From the NCBI GenBank assembly GCA_039028935.1, contig JBCCHD010000013.1, positions 39,904 to 103,903 of the forward strand: DNA of 64,000 bases, in the 5' to 3' direction. This DNA comes from Pseudomonadota bacterium. GTDB lineage: Bacteria > Pseudomonadota > Gammaproteobacteria > Steroidobacterales > SZUA-146. Below are positions 7,776-17,414 of the stretch, in pieces; position 1 is the stretch's first letter; every line of letters starts with the position of its first letter. A program made the position numbers and the translations under genes. Below the pieces are notes generated by a model. It worked only from the letters and a program-made list of their open reading frames with translations. It did not search any database and was not told where the DNA came from.

Positions 7776-9647
7776 TTAGACCGAGTGTCGCCCCCGACTG
7801 CGCCCGTCCGGTTGAAGCTGAAAATTGAACGACTGCTCCACGGTCTGTTCGATGGGCTCTCCGTTTCGCAAAAGAGGCTCAAATCGCCACTTCGACACCG
7901 CGCGCATCACCGCCCGCTGAAACATCGGCCGCGAATCGCGATTGAGTACCGACACGTCATTGACCTTGCCCGTAGCATCCACTTGAATCGACACAACCAC
8001 TTTATCCATGTAACCGCGAGCGCGAGCGCGAGTGGGATACCGGGGTGTCACGCTGTGAATCAACGCACCACCTGTTATGACTTCGGCAGGCCGTTCGGCG
8101 GCCATCCGCCCTACCGGAGAGATTGCTGTGTGATAGGCAGGTAGCGCCGACAGCCCAAACTCACCGGCGCCGGGATCAAACGAATGCAACGCCATCATGT
8201 CGACCGACGATGCCACCAAACCACCCGTCACGTCCTCGTTGACTGAGCCACCCGTCGCAGTCGTCGTCGCCGATTGATGCTTCGGTAGTGCATCGCGCCC
8301 ACGCGCAAGCGTTGCCGCTCGCACCGTTTCGTGTCCGCTCTCGGCGGACGCGCGCAACCTATCGGACCGATTTGCGATGCGCTCAGACGCTGCCATTTCA
8401 GCATTAGAAATGGGTGCACTAAAGGTTGGCGGCAGCGCAAGGCGCCCTGTCGCGCTCAATTCGTTGGCACGCTCTTTCTCGGTCGAAACGCCGCGGGGTT
8501 GAGACCGCGAAGGCGATGGTTGCGCTTGCGCGGTGAGCGCAAAGGTGAGGTTTGAGATCGCGTCCGCACTGACGGGGCGGCGAGGATAGTGCGCGAGTCG
8601 GATCGGTTCGAGTCGAGTGACCGCACGCGAGGGGGCATCCGTCATCGTTACCGCCGCAGCGCGCGTCTCATCCGGCGACACATGCGCCAAATGCAGCGCG
8701 ACGAGCGCCACAGCCGCCGCGGTGAGGCGCAGCGCAACGGCGGGCATAAAACCCCAACGCTGGTGACGTCGGCGTGTCACCATGCGCGCAATGCGCGTGA
8801 CCAAGGGCCCGTCCGTGGCCGCCAACCGCCAGGTCGGTGCCTCATGCTGACGAAGCGTTTCGAGTTTGCTCAAGGCATGGGCATAGCACACCCGCTCGTT
8901 GAACGTTGAAATGACGATATCGTCGCAGCACAGCTCGCGTTCATGGCGAATCGTACGCGTGAGTACAAACACCACCGGGTGGAAAAACAGAACGGTTTCC
9001 GCCGAGACAAGCACATAGTTAATCATGTGGTCTTTGCGCCGAAAATGCGCCAGCTCATGCGCGATGATGAGTTCGAGTTCGCGCACGGACAACCCCAACA
9101 ACGCGCTACTCGGTATGACCACAAGCGGCTTGACGACACCCACCAACATCGGCACCGATGCCGCCGCCGACTCAACCAGCGCCACCGGCACACGAATACC
9201 CATCGCGCGACGCACATGCTCAAACGACTCAGCCAAGGCCGGAATCGACCAACTATTCGCGATGGTTTGCCGTTGAAGCCGCCGCCAATCGCCAGCCACG
9301 CGCCACCCCGATGCCGCCACTCCGGCCAGCCAAAACGCACAGACCCAGGACATCAGCGACCCATCGAACGATGACGGGCTTGTCGACCACGTCGCCAAAT
9401 AACCGGTTGCGGCAGCGGTGCTCTCCGCCACCGGCAGCGTGAACAGCAGTGAACCGAAGGTGAGCAGCGGCAATCCCATCAACAGCAACAGCCAGCCCAG
9501 CGCGTTACTGTGTCGTACGATCGGCGTGGCGTTGCCGACAGCGACTTTGGACAGCGCGAACAGCACGCCAATAATGAGGCCTTGCCACACTGAATGCAGC
9601 AGAGTCCATCCGAGCGCGTTGATCACCTGTTCAAAGGACAGTGGCAT
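7776..9647 (-). CDS. M56 (BlaR1/MecR1-type) membrane metallopeptidase sensor with C-terminal TonB domain
   Basis: The protein is 623 residues. Residues 1-120 hold three membrane helices. The M56 peptidase has AHELAHFRRKDH (zinc ligands H197 and H201, catalytic E198) and the second motif RHERELCCDD near 234-243. A further helix lies near 305-322, followed by about 170 low-complexity periplasmic residues. Residues about 515-615 form a TonB/energy-transducing C-terminal domain (PRYPTRARARGYMDKVVVSI, then KWRFEP). In BlaR1/MecR1, signal sensing activates cleavage of the BlaI-type repressor. Here the sensor is a TonB-like domain rather than a penicillin-binding domain, so the ligand is probably not a beta-lactam. 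It starts one base after the blaI-like gene stops. Confidence 0.85.
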   Translation of the reverse strand: MPLSFEQVINALGWTLLHSVWQGLIIGVLFALSKVAVGNATPIVRHSNALGWLLLLMGLPLLTFGSLLFTLPVAESTAAATGYLATWSTSPSSFDGSLMSWVCAFWLAGVAASGWRVAGDWRRLQRQTIANSWSIPALAESFEHVRRAMGIRVPVALVESAAASVPMLVGVVKPLVVIPSSALLGLSVRELELIIAHELAHFRRKDHMINYVLVSAETVLFFHPVVFVLTRTIRHERELCCDDIVISTFNERVCYAHALSKLETLRQHEAPTWRLAATDGPLVTRIARMVTRRRHQRWGFMPAVALRLTAAAVALVALHLAHVSPDETRAAAVTMTDAPSRAVTRLEPIRLAHYPRRPVSADAISNLTFALTAQAQPSPSRSQPRGVSTEKERANELSATGRLALPPTFSAPISNAEMAASERIANRSDRLRASAESGHETVRAATLARGRDALPKHQSATTTATGGSVNEDVTGGLVASSVDMMALHSFDPGAGEFGLSALPAYHTAISPVGRMAAERPAEVITGGALIHSVTPRYPTRARARGYMDKVVVSIQVDATGKVNDVSVLNRDSRPMFQRAVMRAVSKWRFEPLLRNGEPIEQTVEQSFNFQLQPDGRSRGRHSV

Positions 9648-9648
9648 A

Positions 9649-10059
9649 TTAAGACTCGGCGTTTTGCGCCTCGAGTTGATCGAGCAAGGACCGAATCTTA
9701 TCGAGCTCTTCTCGACTGGCGGACTGCGCCGAACCCAGTGCCTGAACCACCAATTTTGACGCCGAGCCGTCGAAGGCGCGCTGCACCAGATCGGATGTGA
9801 GTTGATTCTGCACGCTCACCCGACTCGAGACGGGTCGATAGACGTGGGCACGCCGCGAGTCATCCCGCACGACCAACCCTTTGCGATGCATGATCTGGAG
9901 CAACTTCAAAATGGTGGTGTAACCGCTCGCGTTGTTGCCCGGCATCGCTTCATGCACCGCTCTGACCGTCGCGGGTCCGTGATCCCACAGCACGCCCAGA
10001 ATGACCAGTTCAGCGGGAGTCGGCTTCGGTGCCAGCGGCTCATTGAGGTTTGTCATCAT
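9649..10059 (-). CDS. BlaI/MecI/CopY-family transcriptional repressor
   Basis: The repressor is 136 residues. The winged helix is at residues about 14-80 (TPAELVILGVLWDHGPATVR and NASGYTTILKLLQIMHRKG are the recognisable stretches), followed by a dimerisation helix region. A Met-Met start leaves a one-codon ambiguity. BlaI-type repressors bind dyads over their own promoter and are cleaved or released when the partner M56 protease is active. The gene is directly upstream of the M56 gene with a one-base gap, the standard arrangement. No beta-lactamase gene is adjacent; the B3-like fusion gene is about 6 kb away. Confidence 0.88.
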   Translation of the reverse strand: MMTNLNEPLAPKPTPAELVILGVLWDHGPATVRAVHEAMPGNNASGYTTILKLLQIMHRKGLVVRDDSRRAHVYRPVSSRVSVQNQLTSDLVQRAFDGSASKLVVQALGSAQSASREELDKIRSLLDQLEAQNAES

Positions 10060-10113
10060 GCTTCTCGATCTTACCGATTCAAACTCCCAACCTACTCCGA
10101 TTATTAACGAAAG

Positions 10114-10123
10114 TCTACGTAGA
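10114..10123. promoter_or_regulatory. palindrome, candidate BlaI-type operator
   Basis: TCTACGTAGA is a perfect 10-bp palindrome 55 bases upstream of the repressor start. It shares the CTAC/GTAG half-site character of BlaI/CopY operators. An AT-rich TTAATAAT that could serve as a -10 lies between it and the gene. The region 10060-10346 also holds the leader of the plus-strand GGDEF-EAL gene. Confidence 0.45.
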
Positions 10124-10346
10124 TAGAAACCGGACTTAAAGAGCCATCTAAGTGATTGATTTTTATTTGTCGCCCAGAACCCGATTCCCGTCGGACGAAC
10201 ACGGGTTTTTTACGTCAAATCAGGGGTTTTTCATCTGCAATTCACCCATCGCTGTGGCATCATGGACGCAACCGGAGCCGTGCCTTTTCCGGCACAGTAG
10301 TTAAGGAGACGCATTCGGAAAGTAAAACCAGTTCAGACGAGACTGC

Positions 10347-12854
10347 ATGAAAGACAATAACAACCGCATCTTGAGTGTCATTGACGGCCGCGATTCGCCG
10401 AGTGTGCAAGAAACTTGCACCCAAAATTCAGTGACCGAAGACCTGATGGACGAGATGCGAGTGGCCACCTGGCACTGGAACAGCGAACTGGAAATCGGGC
10501 ATTGGGTGCCCACGCAACCCGACTGGTTGCCACCCCAAGCACTCACCGACGCCGATTCGTTTGTCCGTCACCTTCACGTTCACGACCAAGAGTTTTTCGC
10601 AACCGCGTTGAACGACCGTGAACAGACCTCATTTGAAACGCAGGCTCGCCTCATCGCTGATCAGGATGAACGTTGGCTGCACATTCATGGACGCCGAGAT
10701 CCCGAGCAACCTGAGCTCATCGTGCTCGCCATTCGCGACGCCACGGCGGTCAAAAGTCTACAGCGTACACTTCAAGCGCAAATCCGGCGCCATCAAGAAA
10801 TGGTGCGCGACACCGAAGCCATCGCCTTTGAGTTTGAGCTGCCCGGCTGGAACGTCAAACACATCGACCGTCAAATCGAGAGCCTGTTGGGATACCCAAC
10901 GGCGGATTGGTTACGCCGCGGCGAATTTCTCAAAGAGAACGTGTTCACTGACGACTGGCCTCAATTTGATGAATTAGCGGGTGCCGACAACGACAACTCC
11001 GACCGGTACACCTTTGAGTTTCGCATCCGCACCGCCAGTGGCGAATTACGCTGGCTGCGCATCGCCGGGCGTCGCATTCCGGCTGGCAAACGTTCACCAC
11101 CCCGCGTGCGCGGCGTCCTACAAGATGTGTCGGAGTCGCGTTTGGCAATCGAAGCGCAACAGGTGAGCGAAAAACAGCTCAGCATGCTCTACGACCAGAA
11201 CCCATCGATGTTTTTCAGCATGGATGGCGACGGCATCATTCTGTCGGTCAATCGCTATGGCGCTGAACACCTCGGCTATCGCCCAGAAGAGTTAATCGGA
11301 CAAAAGGCCCACCGGCTTCACCTGCCATCCCAACGTAGCGCCATGCGTGAGCGTTTCAACGATTGTGTCAACGCCAATGGTGAAGTCCGTCATTGGGAAA
11401 CTTGCTTGTTGCGTGCGGATGAAACCCCCCTCTGGGTACGTGTGGCGGCGCGTGCAACCGGCAAGGGTCAACGATCGGGCGTGCTGGCCGTTTGTGAGGA
11501 CATCACCGAAGCCCGCGCGCTCTCCGATCAGCTAGAGTATCAAAGCCGCTATGACCTGCTGACCGGACTGGCGAATCGCAGCAACTTTGAGCAGTGCCTG
11601 AGCGATGCGCTCAAATCGGCCAAAGAACATCAATGGGAGCACGTGTTGTGCTACATCGACGTCGACCAGTTCAAAATTATTAACGATACGTGTGGCCACA
11701 GCGCCGGCGATCAGATGCTCCGCCGGGTCGGACACATGCTGTCGAAGTATCTTCGAGAAGAGGACATGCTGGCGCGTCTGGGTGGTGATGAGTTTGGCAT
11801 TCTTTTCCATCGCTGCGACATTGACAACGCGCGGCGACGAGCCGAAGAAATCAACCAATATCTGGCCAGTCAACGTTTCAAATGGGGCGAAAACAACTTT
11901 AGGATCACCGCGAGTGTCGGCATGGTCGCCATCAACTCGCGCAGCGAGAGCGCTGAACACGTACTGAGTGTTGCTGACACGGCCTGTTTCGCGGCGAAAG
12001 ACCTGGGCCGAAACCGCGTGTACTGCTCCACCGAAGAGGACGACGACGAAATCACCCGCCGACACGGCGAAATGAGCTGGATTGCGCGACTCCAATCCGC
12101 GCTCGACGACGACGGCTTCGAAGTATATAGCCAACTTATCCATCCGCTTGATGGTGATCTATCGCGAGGGCACTCAATCGAAGTGCTTTTGCGACTCAAG
12201 GATTATCAAGGCGATGTCATTTTGCCCGAGCGCTTTATTCGAGCCGCGGAGAACTACCATATCGCGACCCGCCTGGATCACTGGGTATGCGAACGTGTCG
12301 TTCGGTATTTCGACGAACATCTTGAGCAACTTGACGATCTCAACTTTATCTGTGTCAATCTGTCGGCGCAGTCGGTCACCGATAAAGAATTTCAAGCCAG
12401 TCTCATACAGATGCTGGAAGGCCGCCACGCCACCGCGCAAAAACTCTGCTTTGAAATCACCGAAAACGGCGTCATTGAAAATATCGACGCGGCCACCGAG
12501 TTTATCGCCAGCCTTAAAGCACTCGGCTGCCGTTTTGCGCTCGATGATTTTGGCAGTGGTGTGTCGTCATTCGCGTACCTGAAAAATCTCGAAGTCGACA
12601 TCGTCAAAATCGATGGCATGTTCGTCAAGCACATTAATGACGACTCCATTGACCGCGCGTTGGTGGGGTCGATTAACGACATCGGTCACGCCATGGGCAA
12701 ACAGACCATCGCTGAGTACGTTGAAGATGAGGATACGCAGCGCTGTCTGAAACAACTCGGCGTTGATTTTGCACAGGGGTTCCATATTCACAAGCCGGAA
12801 CCCATGGCCGAGCAGATGAGCGCCTTGGCCGATCGGCGCTCAGCCAAATCGTAG
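10347..12854 (+). CDS. PAS-GGDEF-EAL dual-domain c-di-GMP enzyme
   Basis: This 835-residue cytoplasmic protein has no membrane segment. Residues about 1-390 contain PAS-type sensing domains (one near 145-265, one near 278-390; the first 130 residues look like a diverged PAS). The GGDEF domain is intact (GGDEF at 479-483) with a product-inhibition site RxxD at 470-473 (REED). The EAL domain begins at E612 (EVLLR) and keeps the metal and catalytic positions seen in active phosphodiesterases: NLSAQS, FEITE, LDDFGSG, VKIDG, AEYVED and QGFHIHKP. Both synthesis and degradation of c-di-GMP are therefore possible. It converges with another diguanylate cyclase gene. Confidence 0.92.
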   Translation: MKDNNNRILSVIDGRDSPSVQETCTQNSVTEDLMDEMRVATWHWNSELEIGHWVPTQPDWLPPQALTDADSFVRHLHVHDQEFFATALNDREQTSFETQARLIADQDERWLHIHGRRDPEQPELIVLAIRDATAVKSLQRTLQAQIRRHQEMVRDTEAIAFEFELPGWNVKHIDRQIESLLGYPTADWLRRGEFLKENVFTDDWPQFDELAGADNDNSDRYTFEFRIRTASGELRWLRIAGRRIPAGKRSPPRVRGVLQDVSESRLAIEAQQVSEKQLSMLYDQNPSMFFSMDGDGIILSVNRYGAEHLGYRPEELIGQKAHRLHLPSQRSAMRERFNDCVNANGEVRHWETCLLRADETPLWVRVAARATGKGQRSGVLAVCEDITEARALSDQLEYQSRYDLLTGLANRSNFEQCLSDALKSAKEHQWEHVLCYIDVDQFKIINDTCGHSAGDQMLRRVGHMLSKYLREEDMLARLGGDEFGILFHRCDIDNARRRAEEINQYLASQRFKWGENNFRITASVGMVAINSRSESAEHVLSVADTACFAAKDLGRNRVYCSTEEDDDEITRRHGEMSWIARLQSALDDDGFEVYSQLIHPLDGDLSRGHSIEVLLRLKDYQGDVILPERFIRAAENYHIATRLDHWVCERVVRYFDEHLEQLDDLNFICVNLSAQSVTDKEFQASLIQMLEGRHATAQKLCFEITENGVIENIDAATEFIASLKALGCRFALDDFGSGVSSFAYLKNLEVDIVKIDGMFVKHINDDSIDRALVGSINDIGHAMGKQTIAEYVEDEDTQRCLKQLGVDFAQGFHIHKPEPMAEQMSALADRRSAKS

Positions 12855-13025
12855 GGCACGCTCCTACGTCCCACTCCCACATTCGAACACCGTAACCGTA
12901 GCGAGCGCGTGCCGCCGCTGCGTTAATGCCCGTGCTGGCTCGCAAACGCTTAACAGGACGAGGCGAACGGTTCGATCTGTGCTGAACCGACGGCGTATTC
13001 CCCGGGATCGAGTCGACGCAGTCGG

Positions 13026-13931
13026 TCAGTCACTCACGCGATTGCGACCCGCGCGCTTGGCACGATACATCGCCGAATCAGCGCCACCGATCGCCTGTTC
13101 GACCGAGGAGATGCGATTGCCAGGCTGTGTCCAGGTGCCGACGGACACCTGAGCATGAAGCGGCTTGCCGTTGTGCATGATCGTGGTTTTTGCCACCGCT
13201 TCGCAGAGGCGATCGCAGAACACCAGTGCATCGGTAGCGCCCGTATTCGTGAGCAACATTACGAACTCCTCGCCGCCAAAACGTGCGAGTAGATCCTTCT
13301 CACGACGCTGCGCCGACAGGGTGTTCGCCACTTCTCGTAATACATGATCACCGGCAGCATGACCGAGGTTGTCGTTAATGAGTTTGAAGTGATCGATATC
13401 GATCATCACCATCGTCAGCGGCTGATCTGATTCGCGCATTGATGCCAGCACCGACGCGCTCTTGCCGAAAAACCAACGACGGTTATGGAGCCCGGTCAGT
13501 TCGTCGGTAAGCGCAGCCGCTTCCAGCTGTTTTTCAGCGTGAATCTCGACGCGCGCACGGTATTCCACGCGGAGCAAGAAATTACCTATTTTCATTCGCG
13601 CCGAAGGATCCAATACGCAACTTGAAATCGCGTCGCCATTGACGTGAGTGCCGTTGGTAGAGCCCAGATCTTCCGCGATGATGCCGCTGTCGGTGAGTCT
13701 CACCCGGCAGTGCTGCCGTGACACCTGCGACCCTTCCAGCTGCACATCCACATGACGACCGCGACCAATCACCAGACCATTGGGCGTAATGGCATAACGC
13801 CCGGCTTTCTCACGCGGATGGACCACACTGAGGTACGGGCGATTATCACCCAGATGGGTGAAATGCGTCGGTCGCACTGCGACAACAGTGCGATCATCCG
13901 GATCCGAGCGTGTAAAATCTGGCCGTGACAT
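13026..13931 (-). CDS. FHA-GGDEF diguanylate cyclase
   Basis: The product is 301 residues. The ATG at 13931 has GGAG 7 bases upstream; a 99-codon upstream extension is rejected because it shows no domain and crosses the intergenic region. An FHA domain (IGRGRHVDVQLEGSQVSRQH, then DLGSTNGTHVNG) occupies about residues 45-125. The GGDEF domain follows with active-site motif GGEEF, an RxxD inhibition site (REKD) five residues before it, and the DELTGLHNRRWF opening. FHA domains bind phosphothreonine, so cyclase activity or localisation may be tied to a Ser/Thr kinase; none is in the window. Confidence 0.9.
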   Translation of the reverse strand: MSRPDFTRSDPDDRTVVAVRPTHFTHLGDNRPYLSVVHPREKAGRYAITPNGLVIGRGRHVDVQLEGSQVSRQHCRVRLTDSGIIAEDLGSTNGTHVNGDAISSCVLDPSARMKIGNFLLRVEYRARVEIHAEKQLEAAALTDELTGLHNRRWFFGKSASVLASMRESDQPLTMVMIDIDHFKLINDNLGHAAGDHVLREVANTLSAQRREKDLLARFGGEEFVMLLTNTGATDALVFCDRLCEAVAKTTIMHNGKPLHAQVSVGTWTQPGNRISSVEQAIGGADSAMYRAKRAGRNRVSD

Positions 13932-14273
13932 AGCGTCTCCAACCCACCATTCAATGGCAGCGAGTGTACCGCGACGGTGAGGGTCCGTGTACAGTCTGTT
14001 ATGTAACATAATACGCAAGCACCGATTCTCGTCGAAAATGCGTCGAAGCGCTAGCGGCGACGTAAATATTTGCGACGAAAAGCAAGTAAATTCAGCCGTC
14101 CACGTTCTTTTGAGCGCCACGAGCCACGATGAGAAGCGAAAGTGCGATACACTGACAACGGTGTCAGCAAAAGGCTCAGAGCGGTCAACACCGCCTCTAT
14201 TAAAAAAACAACCTAGCCGGCTGATCACCAGGGCGACAATCAGTTCGATGCAGACTACCGCAGGGGGTATGCC
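13932..14273. other. divergent intergenic region with inverted repeat
   Basis: These 342 bases separate the divergent FHA-GGDEF and propeller genes. They contain a 13-base inverted repeat TTATGT-A-ACATAA at 13999-14011, which could be an operator for either gene. No clear consensus promoter or small ORF stands out. Confidence 0.4.
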
Positions 14274-17200
14274 ATGCAGCTTTGGCTATTGAAGGGCGCG
14301 TTGATCGTGTGGGTGATGGTGACGATCGTTTTTTCAGGTTCGACGTACGCGCAAGACGCGTATCTTCATTTCGAAAGCGGTCATGTGCGACCCATGTCGA
14401 TGTCGCCCGATGGGACGACACTTGCGGTGGTCAACACCTCCGACAATCATGTTGAGCTGTTTTCATTGCGCACCGACGGTCTGGTACACACACGCTCGGT
14501 GCCGGTCGGCATGGAGCCCGTGACCGCTGTGTTTCGGACCAACACGGAACTGTGGGTGGTCAACCATCTCTCCGACAGTGTCAGCATCGTCGACCTTAGC
14601 GGCTCACCCCGCGTGCGCCAAACGCTGCTGGTGGGAGACGAACCACGGGATTTGGTCTTCAGCGGAAACAATCGCGCGTTTATTACCACCGCGCACCGCG
14701 GACAGCACCGCACCCATCCGTCGATTGCCGCAGTAGACGGTGCTGGCGACCCACAGCTCACGACAGCGAGCATACCGCGCGCGGATGTGTGGGTGTTTGA
14801 TGCACTGAATCCAGGCACAGCGCTGGGCGGCCTGCCGCTCGAAATCGTCGAGTTGTTTGGTGATTCGCCGCGAGCGCTCGCGGTCAGTCCCGATGGCAAC
14901 ACCGTATACGCCGCTGTGTTCATGTCCGGAAACCAAACCGCGGTCGTGAATGAAGGCGTCGTGTGCAATGGCTTTGGCGCGTCACCCTGTAATGGTGACG
15001 GCATTACGTCACCAAACGGCCTAGCCGGCGGACAAATGCCCGGCGGCATGCCCGGCCCGAGCACAGATGTCCACGGCGACAACGCTCCGGAAACGAGCCT
15101 CATTGTAAAGTACGACCCGGCCAGCGGCGAATGGCGTGACGAACTCGATCGCAACTGGAGCAATGGTATTCGCTTCACCTTGCCCGACTACGATGTGTTT
15201 GAAATCGATGCGTCGACGCTCGAAGAAACCAATAGCCACTCGGGTGTCGGCACGAACTTGTTTAACATGGCGGTCAATCCAGTCAACGGTGACGTCTATG
15301 TCAGCAACACCGAAGCGATCAATGAAGTGCGCTTCGAGGGCTCGGGCGTGTTTGGCGGATCAACCGTGCAGGGAAATTTGGCGCAATCGCGCATCACCCT
15401 ACTGACCTCCACGGGCATGATCACTCGTCATTTAAACAGCCATATCGATTACTCGGTGCTCCCGGCTCCAGCGGGTACGGCAATGCATTCGCTGGCAACC
15501 CCCACCGAGATGGTGTTCAGCGCCGACGGTACCAAGCTCTATCTGGCGGCATTTGGCTCGTCCAAAATCGGTGTGTTTGACACCAGCTCGCTGGTTGATG
15601 GCACCTTCGATCCCACTACTGCCAGCAGCAACTATCTTGATGTGCCCGGCGGTCCGTCAGGCGTTGTGCTCGACGAGGGACGCAACCGACTCTACGTCAC
15701 ATCTCGCTATGAGAACGCAGTGGTCGCGATCGATTTGGCCAGTGGCAACACCATTGCGCAGCGTGCTCTGCACAATCCCGAACCAGCAGCCGTTATCGAA
15801 GGCCGACCCTTTTTGTACGAAGGTGGCTTGAGCTCTTCAAATGGCGAAGCCGCCTGCGCAAGCTGCCACTTGTTTGGCGATATGGACGGCCTCGCGTGGG
15901 ATCTGGGTAATCCCGACGACGAAGTGATCGATAACCCCGCACAAGTCAATCTGCAGGCTCTGGTTGAGTTGCTGAATCAAGCGTCACCCTCGATCAATGG
16001 CACCGGCAGTATGAATCAGCTTCACCCCATGAAAGGGCCAATGACCACGCAAACTCTGCGCGGCATGTCCAACTCAGGTGCGATGCATTGGCGCGGCGAT
16101 CGCGCGGTGGGGGTGTTTGGCACCGATGCCACGAATGAAGTGATCTCGTTCCTCAATTTCAACGTTGCGTTTCCGGGGCTGCTGGGTCGAGAGACGCCAC
16201 TCGAGGTGGCGGATATGACCAAGTTCACCAACTTTGCGCTGGCGATGATACTCCCGCCCAACCCGGTTCGCGCCCTGGACAATACACTCAACGCGAACGA
16301 ACAGGCCGGACAGAATTTTTATCTTGGCACGCGTCGCTCCGACGGCGCGCCGTTTGATTTTACGGGCGAACAAGATGGGTTTACGTGCGACGGCTGCCAC
16401 GAGCTCAATCCGGCACTCGGACGATTCGGCACGTCAACCGCGGCAAGTTTTGAGGGTGAAGAACAAATTTTCAAGATTCCTCATTTGCGCAACATGTATC
16501 ACAAGGTCGGTATGTTCGGTATGCCACAGGCCGATTTTTTCCGGCCGGCCGATACCAGCCACCAGGGCGATCAGGTGCGAGGCACCGGCTTTTTGCATGA
16601 CGGCAGCACCGACACGTTGTTTCGTTTCTTCAGTGCCACCGTGTTTCAAAGCGCGGTCAACAACACGGTCGGATTTGAAAACGACCAGTCGCGAAGTGAT
16701 ATGGTCGACTATATGATGGCCTTTGATACCGACCTCGCACCCATTGTCGGCCAACAAATGACGCTCACCAGTACGAGCAATGCTGACGCGTTAGCGCGCG
16801 TCGATATACTGCTCGCTCGGGCTGGGGCCACGTTTGTGTCGGAGATTCTCGGCGGCACGACCACCGAAGCGGATATAGTCGTACATGGCGCGATTAACGG
16901 CATCACCGTGCGCTATGCTCGTCAAGCCGACGGCACCTTTCTACCCGATAGTGGTGGCGTCGCCATCAGCGCAACCGCACTGCGTGATCAGCTGCAAAGC
17001 GCCGACGACCGACTCACCTACACCGCGCTTCCACCCGGCTACGCGACGCGTGCTGGCATTGACCGCGATCTAGACGGTGTGCTCGATGCGACCGACAATT
17101 GCCCCGCTAACGCCAACGCAGCGCAAACGGACGGCGATGGCGATGGCATTGGCGACGCGTGCGACAACTGCACGACGAGCGGCAATGCCAGCCAGCTCGA

Positions 17201-17414
17201 CACGAACGGCGATGGCTTCGGTAATCAGTGCGACGCCGACTTGGACAATAATAATGTGGTGAATTTCCTCGATCTGGCATTGTTGCAAAACGAGATTTTC
17301 CAAACGGGTGAGCTGGACGCGGATCTCAATGGCGATGGCGCCGTCAATTTCCTTGATGTCGCGTTATTTGGCGCCCAGTTCCTCGGCACACCCGGACCCA
17401 GTGCCATCAACTAA
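14274..17414 (+). CDS. secreted beta-propeller / diheme peroxidase-like protein with calcium-binding C-terminus
   Basis: The protein is 1046 residues with a signal peptide ending near residue 26 (STYAQD). Residues about 30-510 are YVTN/YncE-like propeller repeats (MSMSPDGTTLAVVNTSDNHV, LAVSPDGNTVYAAVF). Residues about 515-830 carry two haem c sites, C528-ASC-H532 and C705-DGC-H709, in a setting like di-haem cytochrome c peroxidase/MauG proteins. Residues about 925-985 are thrombospondin type 3-like calcium repeats (DRDLDGVLDATDNCP, DGDGDGIGDACDNC). The last 60 residues hold two dockerin-like EF-hand units (DLDNNNVVNFLDLALL, DLNGDGAVNFLDVALF). It probably acts outside the inner membrane in electron transfer or oxidation; the substrate is unknown. 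A good hairpin terminator follows. Confidence 0.85.
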   Translation: MQLWLLKGALIVWVMVTIVFSGSTYAQDAYLHFESGHVRPMSMSPDGTTLAVVNTSDNHVELFSLRTDGLVHTRSVPVGMEPVTAVFRTNTELWVVNHLSDSVSIVDLSGSPRVRQTLLVGDEPRDLVFSGNNRAFITTAHRGQHRTHPSIAAVDGAGDPQLTTASIPRADVWVFDALNPGTALGGLPLEIVELFGDSPRALAVSPDGNTVYAAVFMSGNQTAVVNEGVVCNGFGASPCNGDGITSPNGLAGGQMPGGMPGPSTDVHGDNAPETSLIVKYDPASGEWRDELDRNWSNGIRFTLPDYDVFEIDASTLEETNSHSGVGTNLFNMAVNPVNGDVYVSNTEAINEVRFEGSGVFGGSTVQGNLAQSRITLLTSTGMITRHLNSHIDYSVLPAPAGTAMHSLATPTEMVFSADGTKLYLAAFGSSKIGVFDTSSLVDGTFDPTTASSNYLDVPGGPSGVVLDEGRNRLYVTSRYENAVVAIDLASGNTIAQRALHNPEPAAVIEGRPFLYEGGLSSSNGEAACASCHLFGDMDGLAWDLGNPDDEVIDNPAQVNLQALVELLNQASPSINGTGSMNQLHPMKGPMTTQTLRGMSNSGAMHWRGDRAVGVFGTDATNEVISFLNFNVAFPGLLGRETPLEVADMTKFTNFALAMILPPNPVRALDNTLNANEQAGQNFYLGTRRSDGAPFDFTGEQDGFTCDGCHELNPALGRFGTSTAASFEGEEQIFKIPHLRNMYHKVGMFGMPQADFFRPADTSHQGDQVRGTGFLHDGSTDTLFRFFSATVFQSAVNNTVGFENDQSRSDMVDYMMAFDTDLAPIVGQQMTLTSTSNADALARVDILLARAGATFVSEILGGTTTEADIVVHGAINGITVRYARQADGTFLPDSGGVAISATALRDQLQSADDRLTYTALPPGYATRAGIDRDLDGVLDATDNCPANANAAQTDGDGDGIGDACDNCTTSGNASQLDTNGDGFGNQCDADLDNNNVVNFLDLALLQNEIFQTGELDADLNGDGAVNFLDVALFGAQFLGTPGPSAIN

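Noticed and set aside
10178..10346. Possible c-di-GMP riboswitch or terminator-like hairpin in the leader of the GGDEF-EAL gene
   Set aside because: A GGACGCAA string and two small stems (CCCGT/ACGGG before a T-run, GTGCC/GGCAC) are present, but the GEMM consensus elements do not line up. There is no plus-strand gene upstream that needs a terminator.
12850..12868. Hairpin CGTAGG-GCACGCT-CCTACG at the end of the GGDEF-EAL gene
   Set aside because: Six-bp stem without a T-run; it overlaps the stop codon and is too weak to call a terminator.
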